Positions 57,032 through 64,000 of a stretch of 64,000 bases of DNA are shown here, piece by piece; position 1 is the first letter of the stretch; every line of letters begins with the position of its first letter. Source of the stretch: CAVVEQ01 sp963747315 (GTDB lineage: Bacteria > Chloroflexota > Anaerolineae > Anaerolineales > Anaerolineaceae); contig CAVVEQ010000006.1 of assembly GCA_963747315.1 (NCBI GenBank), positions 248,001 through 312,000 on the forward strand, given 5' to 3'. Both the position numbers and the translations under genes were made by a program. Below the pieces are notes generated by a model. The model did no database searches, was not told where the DNA came from, and was given only the letters and a program-made list of their open reading frames with translations.

Positions 57032-59050
57032 CTAACGATATATATAAATTCGATCAAATTTCCCGATCAGACTCAATCCAAGCTCCTCGGGTGCTTTGAT
57101 CTTGGAATGGGTGATAAGGAATGAATCGCCTCTAAATTGATCAAGGGATTTAATTGGGAACAACTTTCTGGTAATGTTCTCTCCAAAAAGCCCAAACTCC
57201 AAGGTGTAGCTGGGTTTTAATAAATATATACTCTCTCCCTCAGGGATAACTTGATCCACAAAAACTAGCTTTTTGACCGTGCTTAGATTGGAGTTGTACA
57301 CCTGAAAATACCGCGGTCTTGTAAATATCATTTCGTCTTCCGGAGCAATACTGTGCAAATATCCAAACCCAAACCCTAATACACGACGTATATTTTGATT
57401 GACCCAGCCGGTTTTGGGTATTTTTTCCAAATTCTGGTTCAACCCTAAAGAAATTTGATATTTCGAAAGAATGGTTTTGGATTCATTGAAAATAAACGTG
57501 TTCAGTGCGACTCCAACTACCAAAATGGTTATCGTTGCCATCACCAATCCATCGAATGGTTTTTTATTAGGCACAATACCAGAAATCAGCGGTATCGCCG
57601 GGATGAGTCCCATAATAAAATATCTCCCCTGGTAAGGATCCCAGGATGCCCGTTGCGCGATTACAAACAACATATACACAAGGCCGAACATGCCCGAAAA
57701 TACCGCGTAATCCTTGATCCGCTTATCCTTGCTGAAAAGACTAGTCACCAATCCAGCGGGGATGATGAGAAAACCAACCAGGCCAATCCACGAAGTATCC
57801 TCAGTTAAGGGGGGTAATGAATTGTATGAAAATGCCTCATTCTCGTCATACCCGGGTGGCAGGAAGCGCCCATCTTCCAATTGAAGATTCAACTCTGGTA
57901 TCGATCTCCCTTGCCAGGATTGCTTTTGCACTAGTTATTTTGGAGCGAATATCAAGTGGAAGTCCATCAAAGCTGATCAAACTGATATATGTATCTGGGA
58001 AGATTGTGAACGAAGCTTTGCGCGCCACACCGAATGGATTCTCCTTGATGTAAAAAGGTGCCACCCGTCCAAACATCTTACCGGTTTCCTGGATGTTTTG
58101 AATATTTTTGTTCACCGAAAAAAGACCAATCATCGCGATGGTTACGACGATCACGACCCACGTTCTGACCTTCAGCCTGGTGTCCTTCAACCAATAGGTC
58201 CCAAAGCCGATCAACACAGGCAGTGTAAAATATGCTGTTTGCTTGGTCCCCATAGCCAGTGTCAATGAAAGCAGCGCTGCAAAGAGCAGCGGCGATTCGC
58301 CCGCGTACCGGTAGGTATACAGAAAATATATCCCTGCCAGGATCAAGGTCGCCACCGTCAGATCTCCCTGAAAGGAATACATCTGCAGCAATGCCACCGG
58401 CAGACCCAGGCATACCAGCGCGCAGAACATCGCCACCACCCGCTTGGCTCCTGAGGAAGATGCCGATTTCGTAGGTCAGGATCAGGGTGATGCAGGTACG
58501 AGAACCATTGCACAAGAAAGAATAGTTTTTCTGAACCCCCCAACAGAAATAACCAGGTTCCTTGAAAGTGCGCGTTTACAGGATAATACAACTGGAAAAA
58601 CGTCGATGCTGGCCAACTTTCCAGCGAACCGTGCTGAAGCCAGTAATAGATCCGTAATATATGGGTTGCCAGGCTATCCAGGTTATTTGGGCTGGTCATG
58701 ATTCCCACGATGAAAAAACCGCCCATTATCAATGCGATGAACGAGAAAAGAATGTACTCTCCAGCGCCCCAATTTACCCGTTTTAAGGAAAACCGAGGCA
58801 GTAAGGATACCTCTCCCCAAAACTTCAAAACCAACACGATCAGGCCGCATATCATCGCCTGTACCAGTATGAATAGCAGCTTTTCGTTAAGCCTGTGGAT
58901 CAACGCAAGAAATTCGAAAACCAGGACATTCACCGAGTAGACGGTGAGATAGAAAGCTATCAGGAATTTTCCGGGTGAAATTTCTTTAAAAACCCATCTG
59001 CTGACCAGTAATGTTGTATAGGCGTAAATTAGGATGGAAAGGATTAACAT
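57032..59050 (-). CDS. ArnT/PMT-like multi-pass membrane glycosyltransferase, several frameshifts
   Basis: About 670 residues recovered in pieces: an N-terminal part (59050 to about 58500) with five or so helices and the HLLxY-like THILRIYYWLQHGS segment, a middle part from about 58440 to 57850 (LLQMYSFQGDLTVATLILAGIYFL, LAMGTKQTAYFTLPVL) and a C-terminal part with more helices and a soluble tail. Frames change at about 58510, 58440 and 57860. This fits a GT-C enzyme using polyprenyl-phosphate sugars to glycosylate lipids or proteins outside the cell. Specificity unknown. Confidence 0.75.
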
Positions 59051-59197
59051 ATCTTTTAGGGATTTCCTCGCATTTTACCATGCAGGGATCCCCCGGATTG
59101 ATTCTGATCGGAGTCGCTTAACGACAAGCTTCGATACCGATTTCAGGTTCACCGGATTTTCTCACTTGATCTTAAACCACAAAAAGTCCCGCGCAAT

Positions 59198-59203
59198 TAT
59201 AAT
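59198..59203 (+). promoter_or_regulatory. -10 box of the VanW gene
   Basis: TATAAT ends 11 nt before the ATG at 59215; no Shine-Dalgarno is seen, so the leader would be at most a few nucleotides long. Confidence 0.5.
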
Positions 59204-59214
59204 TTTTGGTATTC

Positions 59215-61032
59215 ATGAAGCTGTTTATACGTTCCGTCATCTTTGGGTTTATTGGGTTTTTCGCGCTGATAGTTCTGGTGATCGTATCCTATCAGATCTT
59301 CAACGCCGGGCGAATTTTTCCAGGCGTAACAATTTCAGGTATTGATGTTGGCGGGCTGTTCCCCTCTGAGGTCGCCAAACTTATCGGTGAAAAAACCACC
59401 TATCCCCAGACTGGGAAGTTGACCTTTGAATATGATGGGCGGTCCTGGCAGGTTGCCCCCGCCCAAATCGGATTGTTTCTCGACCTGGACGGTACCGCCG
59501 AGAATGCTTTCTCGGTTGGCAGATCAGGCAATATATTAACCCGCCTGGCGGAGCAATTTGGATCAGCGTATTATGGGCACCCCGTAGCTCTCTCGGTAAT
59601 ATTTGATCAAAGGATGGCGTTCAACTATTTAACCGAACTGGCAGAGCAGATCGATGTGCCTGCAGCGGATGCCAGCGTATCCATCCGCGGCACCGAAGTG
59701 ATCGTCACCAGCGCGGTTACAGGTATTCATTTAGATCGCGAGGCTACATTACAAGCGCTCGCCAACCAATTAAATACGCTTAGCGATGGCACCGTCCCCC
59801 TGACCGTCACCGACATCAAACCGCTTGTGGTGGATGTAGGGAATCAGGCAAATGCAGCCCGTTCTCTTCTCGCTGAACCTTTCGATCTGGTTGTTCCCGC
59901 AAATCAACCGGATGACCCTCAAACTTATTCACTCGAACCCGCGGAATTAGCAGGGATGCTTGCCTTTGGCATGGGTTCAGATAAAGAAAATCCGGTGTAC
60001 ACACTCTCCCTTGACCCGGGGAAGCTTACTTTTTACTTATCGCAGCTCGCCGGAAAATTAAAACTTGCGCCGGTCAATACCCGTTTCGTATTCAATGATT
60101 CAACCCGCCGGTTGGAAGTGATCCAGCCTGCTGTGATCGGCCGTGAACTGGATCTGGTGAAAAGCATGCAAACCATTCAGGAGAAGGTCGGAAAGGGTGA
60201 ACACTCCGCGGAGCTGGTGTTCAACTTCTCCAACCCTGCTGTGACCGATGAAATGACCGGCACGCAATTGGGCATCACGGAGCTCCTGCAGGAGCAGACT
60301 TCCTATTTTCGCGGCTCATCTGCGCAGCGAATTCAGAATATCAAAACAGCTGCAAGTCGCTTCCATGGATTGTTGATCGCTCCCGGGCAGACATTTTCCA
60401 TGGCCTCCGAGCTGGGCAACATCAGCCTGGATAACGGCTACGCGGAAGCTCTGATCATTGTCGGGGATAAAACGATCAAGGGGGTAGGCGGCGGGGTTTG
60501 CCAGGTGAGCTCCACCCTCTTTCGAACAGCCTTTTTTGCCGGCTTGCCCATTTCGGAAAGACACCCCCACGCCTACCGGGTTGGTTATTACGAACAATCT
60601 GCGGGCGGCCATAGCGCCAGCCTTGCCGGTCTCGACGCCACGGTGTATGTGCCCCTAGTGGATTTTAAATTCACCAATGACACACCCAATTGGATCCTGA
60701 TGGAAACCTACACAAGCCCGACATACGGTTCGCTGACGTGGAAATTCTATTCCACCAAGGACGGGCGTAATGTGCAATGGTCCACTACAGGTCCCCAGAA
60801 CGTCGTTCAACCCCCCGATGATCTATATCGGGAAAACCCCGATTTACCCCAGGGGGAGATCAAGCAGGTGGAGTACCGCGCTGATGGTGCTGATGTTACC
60901 GTCAGTCGCGAAGTGGTTCGAAATGGCGGGCTGTATTTCAGCGATTCCTTCTTCACCCATTATCAACCCTGGCAAGCCATATTCGAGTATGGCCCCGGTA
61001 CCGAGCTGCCCACCCCCACGCCCTCGCCTTGA
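59215..61032 (+). CDS. VanW-family envelope protein with peptidoglycan-binding-like repeats
   Basis: A 605-residue protein with one N-terminal helix (about 6-27) as anchor. Two PG-binding-4-type regions (GVTISGIDVGGLFPSEV near residue 40; a second near 250-330) precede the VanW domain: GQTFSMASELGNI, GGGVCQVSSTLFRTAFFAGL, ERHPHAYRV. The architecture matches YoaR-like proteins. The role is unknown; it probably acts on cell wall or surface glycans. I chose ATG 59215 (MKLFIRSVIF) over an upstream in-frame codon. It heads the envelope cluster. Confidence 0.9.
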   Translation: MKLFIRSVIFGFIGFFALIVLVIVSYQIFNAGRIFPGVTISGIDVGGLFPSEVAKLIGEKTTYPQTGKLTFEYDGRSWQVAPAQIGLFLDLDGTAENAFSVGRSGNILTRLAEQFGSAYYGHPVALSVIFDQRMAFNYLTELAEQIDVPAADASVSIRGTEVIVTSAVTGIHLDREATLQALANQLNTLSDGTVPLTVTDIKPLVVDVGNQANAARSLLAEPFDLVVPANQPDDPQTYSLEPAELAGMLAFGMGSDKENPVYTLSLDPGKLTFYLSQLAGKLKLAPVNTRFVFNDSTRRLEVIQPAVIGRELDLVKSMQTIQEKVGKGEHSAELVFNFSNPAVTDEMTGTQLGITELLQEQTSYFRGSSAQRIQNIKTAASRFHGLLIAPGQTFSMASELGNISLDNGYAEALIIVGDKTIKGVGGGVCQVSSTLFRTAFFAGLPISERHPHAYRVGYYEQSAGGHSASLAGLDATVYVPLVDFKFTNDTPNWILMETYTSPTYGSLTWKFYSTKDGRNVQWSTTGPQNVVQPPDDLYRENPDLPQGEIKQVEYRADGADVTVSREVVRNGGLYFSDSFFTHYQPWQAIFEYGPGTELPTPTPSP

Positions 61033-61086
61033 GGCGTTAGGATTTTTCGTTATGGTAGAATTCAAACACTAATCAACGGAGGAGCC

Positions 61087-61308
61087 ATGGTTCATCCTGA
61101 TCTATTGGAAATATTACGCTGCCCGGCTTGTGTTCGCGAGACTGAAGGTCTGCTGGAATTCTATAAGGAGTCCTGGTTGATCTGTAAAGATTGCGATAGG
61201 AAATATCCCGTCGTGGAAGATATCCCTGTGATGCTAATCGATGAAGGTGATAAGTGGAAAGCAACACAGAAGGATTCTCTTCCCATTCCTCCTCCCAAGC
61301 CCGATTAA
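61087..61308 (+). CDS. Trm112-family zinc-binding protein
   Basis: A 73-residue protein: LLEILRCPACVRETEGLLEF, then LICKDCDRKYPVVEDIPVMLIDE. The four Cys (Cys12, 15, 33, 36) and the YPV-DIPVML ending match the Trm112/YcaR family. In eukaryotes and archaea this protein activates methyltransferases; bacterial versions are poorly understood. GGAGGAG lies before the ATG. It sits 54 bp after the VanW gene. Confidence 0.9.
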   Translation: MVHPDLLEILRCPACVRETEGLLEFYKESWLICKDCDRKYPVVEDIPVMLIDEGDKWKATQKDSLPIPPPKPD

Positions 61309-61336
61309 ATCAATCGGGGATTTTCCGAAATAATCT

Positions 61337-62731
61337 ATGACTTCTCAAAACCCCAAAACGTCACGGTCAAACCGTACACTTCCCTGGATTATCCTGGGAG
61401 GATTCATTGTTCTGGCAATCGCGCTTTCCGCGTTTACGTTTACCACCGTCCGACAGCTGGTGAGCAGCTGGTCCATTTCCAGCCTGCCCGGTGAACCGGT
61501 TCCCCTTGAAAACGATCAGCCGGTTGAAGGAGAAACCCCCATACCTGGTCCCTCATCAGAGAAACCCTCAGTAAAACCCTGGGACGGGAAAAGCAGGGTA
61601 AATATCCTCTTCCTGGGGCTTGATTTCCGTGACTGGGAAGCTGGCAGTACTCCCCGCACCGACACGATGATCCTTTTCAGTTACGATCCTGTCCAGGGGT
61701 TGGCCACCACCCTTACCATCCCGCGCGACTTATGGGTCAACATCCCGAATTTTGAATTTGGAAAGATAAACACCGCATATTACCTCGGGGAAAGCTACCA
61801 TTTGCCTGGCGGCGGACCTGCAGAAGCCATGCAAACGGTATCGCAATTCCTCGGAGTACCTGTTGATTATTTCGTTCAAGTTGATTTCAATACTTTTGTA
61901 AAAATGATAGACTTGATCGGTGGTGTCATCGTCACACCAGATCAGGATGTCAAAGTGGAGCGCATTGGCAACGCGAATTCCCAGCAAATCTTGAAAGCGG
62001 GGCAGCAGGTCACCCTGGATGGCGCTCTTACTCTCTCCTATGCTCGAGAACGCCATACATCAATGGATGATTTTGACCGCTCCCGCCGTCAGCAGGAAGT
62101 GATCATGGCCATCCGGAACAGGTTGCTGCAATTCAATAACCTGCCCAAATTAATTTCCCGCGCTCCCGCGCTCTATAACGAATTCTCGTCCGGGATAAAA
62201 ACCAATCTCGACCTTCAACAGATGATCCAACTCGGATCAACGATCGTCAATTTACCGAAGGAAAACCTTAAGCAATTTGCGATCAGCCCCGCGGAGGTTT
62301 CTGCGGGCACTTCACCTGACGGCTTGTCCATCCTTATCCCGATACCGGATGATATCCGCGCCATCCAGCAAACAGTTTTTTCCACCTCCGGGTCAGCATC
62401 GCCATTGAGCGGAACCTTAACCGGGGATGACGTCTTTCGCCAGGAAGGTGCCCGGATTAGCGTGATCAACACCTCAGGAACATCTGGGCGCGGCCAACAG
62501 GCTGCCGACGCCCTGGCTGCGCGGGGGATGACGATCGCTGCTGTGAATGAGAATGGTAATTATCAACAGCAATCATCGCTCTATATCAACAATTCAAAAC
62601 CGTATGCGATCCAGGCAATCGCAACGCTTTTCAACATCGATAGTTCGCGAGTTCAACTTGCTCTCGATCCAGCATCTCAATCCGACGTCACCTTGTTTAT
62701 CGGTGCGGATTGGGCTGGCATAACTCCCTAA
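61337..62731 (+). CDS. LytR-CpsA-Psr (LCP) family protein with LytR_C domain
   Basis: A 464-residue membrane-anchored enzyme. One N-terminal helix (about 14-36), a Pro/Glu linker, then the LCP domain with RVNILFLGLDFRD, PRTDTMILFSYDP and IPRDLWVNIP, and YARERHTSMDDFDRSRRQQ further on; these hold the Arg and Asp residues that bind polyprenyl pyrophosphate. A LytR_C domain (ISVINTSGTSGRGQQAADAL) forms the C-terminus. LCP enzymes attach glycopolymers to peptidoglycan or proteins. A paralogue follows directly. Confidence 0.93.
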   Translation: MTSQNPKTSRSNRTLPWIILGGFIVLAIALSAFTFTTVRQLVSSWSISSLPGEPVPLENDQPVEGETPIPGPSSEKPSVKPWDGKSRVNILFLGLDFRDWEAGSTPRTDTMILFSYDPVQGLATTLTIPRDLWVNIPNFEFGKINTAYYLGESYHLPGGGPAEAMQTVSQFLGVPVDYFVQVDFNTFVKMIDLIGGVIVTPDQDVKVERIGNANSQQILKAGQQVTLDGALTLSYARERHTSMDDFDRSRRQQEVIMAIRNRLLQFNNLPKLISRAPALYNEFSSGIKTNLDLQQMIQLGSTIVNLPKENLKQFAISPAEVSAGTSPDGLSILIPIPDDIRAIQQTVFSTSGSASPLSGTLTGDDVFRQEGARISVINTSGTSGRGQQAADALAARGMTIAAVNENGNYQQQSSLYINNSKPYAIQAIATLFNIDSSRVQLALDPASQSDVTLFIGADWAGITP

Positions 62732-62886
62732 ATTGCTCACTGGATAAATCGCGAAACTGTTCAATCCCCAAATAGCGGGAGTGAATTTTTTCGTTTGTAT
62801 GTATAAGCCACGAATATTCGGCTGGTATATTCCTTGCAACATAGGTGGGGAAATCTATTTTTTCATTCTCACACCCACAGGTATTT

Positions 62887-64000
62887 ATGCCCATCTCGAG
62901 AACTATTAATAATCAACAGAGAAAACATCGCCCGGATGGCGTTGCCATTGGGATCATTATCGGGTTTGTTCTGCTTGCCGGCGTTACCACCACCATGGCG
63001 TTCATCATGATCCGCAACCTGGTGATGGGTGGATCGTTCAACTACCTGCCAGGTGCCCCGATCGTAAATAATAGCCCGATAATCGACCCGGTCACTGGGG
63101 AATCCAGCCCTGTGATGCAGCCAATGGAGAACGTTCAATCAAAACCCTGGGACGGAAAAGGTCGTGTCAATATACTTTTCATGGGATTGGATCTCCGCGA
63201 TTGGCAAGGTGGCGATGTTCCCCGCACAGACACGATGATTCTTTTCACCATTGACCCCATCGCCCGCACTGCGGGGATGCTTTCCATCCCCCGCGACTTG
63301 TGGGTGGAAATTCCGGGAAATGGTTCAAACAAGATAAACACCGCCTACCACTACGGGGAGGCTTATCATCTGCCCGGTGGTGGACCGGCACTGGCAATGC
63401 AGACTGTTTCGAATTTTCTTGGCGTTCCGGTGAATGAATATGTCCAGTTGGATTTCAATACATTTGTTAAGATTATCGACGAATTGGGTGGCGTAATCGT
63501 AACCCCCACTGAAGATATGGAATTGGAAAGAATCGGCCAATCAGGGTATGAAGAATCTTTAAAAGCTGGGGTTCAAGTCCGCCTGGATGGAGCGCTGATA
63601 CTTTCATACGCCCGTGATCGTAGTACCAGTGGAGGCGATTTCGACCGCGCTCAACGCCAGCAGGAAGTGATCATGTCCATTCGCGATCGGCTCCTTCGGT
63701 TCGACATGATGCCGCAATTGATCATGAAAGCGCCAGCACTTTATCAAAATCTATCATCGGGGATCCACACAGGTTTGAGTCTCCCGCAACTCGTTCAACT
63801 TGCACAAATCGCGATTCAGATCCGGCCGGAAAACATAACCCGCGCCGCGATTGGGTCGGAACAGATCACCAATAGCTGGTCGTGGGATGGACAGGATATC
63901 CTGCTTCCCATTCCAGAAGAGATCCGTGTGATCCGTGATCAGGTTTTCGCCACAGCGGATTCACCCTCCCCTCTCGCCCAGGCAACCGACCCGGCAGGCA
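62887..64000 (+). CDS. Second LCP family protein, 3' end beyond the window
   Basis: 371 codons are seen from the ATG at 62887 with no stop before the window ends. After an N-terminal helix (about 20-45) come RVNILFMGLDLRDW, PRTDTMILFTIDP, IPRDLWVEIPG, and ILSYARDRSTSGGDFDRAQRQQ. It aligns closely with the preceding LCP protein, so the two are tandem duplicates; the linker and N-terminal helix are more diverged. The C-terminal LytR_C part, if present, lies outside. Confidence 0.92.
   Translation, partial: MPISRTINNQQRKHRPDGVAIGIIIGFVLLAGVTTTMAFIMIRNLVMGGSFNYLPGAPIVNNSPIIDPVTGESSPVMQPMENVQSKPWDGKGRVNILFMGLDLRDWQGGDVPRTDTMILFTIDPIARTAGMLSIPRDLWVEIPGNGSNKINTAYHYGEAYHLPGGGPALAMQTVSNFLGVPVNEYVQLDFNTFVKIIDELGGVIVTPTEDMELERIGQSGYEESLKAGVQVRLDGALILSYARDRSTSGGDFDRAQRQQEVIMSIRDRLLRFDMMPQLIMKAPALYQNLSSGIHTGLSLPQLVQLAQIAIQIRPENITRAAIGSEQITNSWSWDGQDILLPIPEEIRVIRDQVFATADSPSPLAQATDPAG

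Overview
The window most likely comes from a bacterium of the phylum Chloroflexota, probably class Anaerolineae. I infer this from the mix of genes and from the 16S rRNA, not from a database search. The genes that point this way are Thr/Pro-rich lipoproteins, a DUF3048 protein, VanW and LytR-CpsA-Psr (LCP) envelope proteins, a NurA/HerA pair, a fused pyruvate:ferredoxin oxidoreductase beside a dihydroorotate-dehydrogenase-like protein, and GAF/PAS histidine kinases. The 16S site normally read as CCTACGGGAGGC is CCTACGGGTGGC here. The pyruvate:ferredoxin oxidoreductase and the agmatine deiminase pathway suggest an anaerobic or fermentative life.

Layout. 0-4 kb: a phosphohexomutase cut by the window edge, a DUF389 membrane protein with an SH3 tail, a lipoprotein, folE and a sugar transferase. 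4-8.4 kb: a small CxxU (SelW/Rdx-type) selenoprotein gene leading an operon with trpS and dtd, an SPFH protein, and selD with its own in-frame TGA (Sec). Both TGA codons are followed by a hairpin with a GG-starting loop, so selenocysteine decoding is strongly indicated. 8.4-20.8 kb: small proteins, a broken gamma-glutamyltransferase, uvrC, a peroxiredoxin-like/ABC exporter operon, an SDR gene with a chimeric remnant behind it, glnS, xseA-xseB and a YuiD-type membrane protein. 20.8-24.3 kb: a nurA - HAS-barrel-like - herA operon. 24.4-31.7 kb: mntP, a DUF3048 protein, nth, a degenerate MBL-fold protein, a histidine kinase, an M23 peptidase and miaB. 31.8-39.4 kb: a metallopeptidase-like lipoprotein, the DHOD-like/PFOR pair, a Nudix hydrolase and a LysM lipoprotein. 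39.5-49.4 kb: a DNPH1-like hydrolase, two tandem sensor kinases with dead receiver domains, a putrescine carbamoyltransferase/agmatine deiminase pair, an AT-rich serine hydrolase, a CbpA-type DnaJ and an HtrA-type protease. 49.4-55.9 kb: infA, rpsU and one complete rRNA operon (16S-tRNA-Ile-tRNA-Ala-23S-5S, minus strand) with three upstream promoters. 55.9-64 kb: two glycosyltransferases and an envelope cluster (VanW, Trm112-like, two LCP proteins, the last cut by the window end).

Data quality matters here. At least nine genes, including the normally intact trpS, glnS, uvrC and xseA, carry one or more single-base frameshifts. Most look like one-base insertions, and the sequence continues intact in the new frame. 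These are better explained by consensus errors than by gene decay, so I give reconstructed gene spans.
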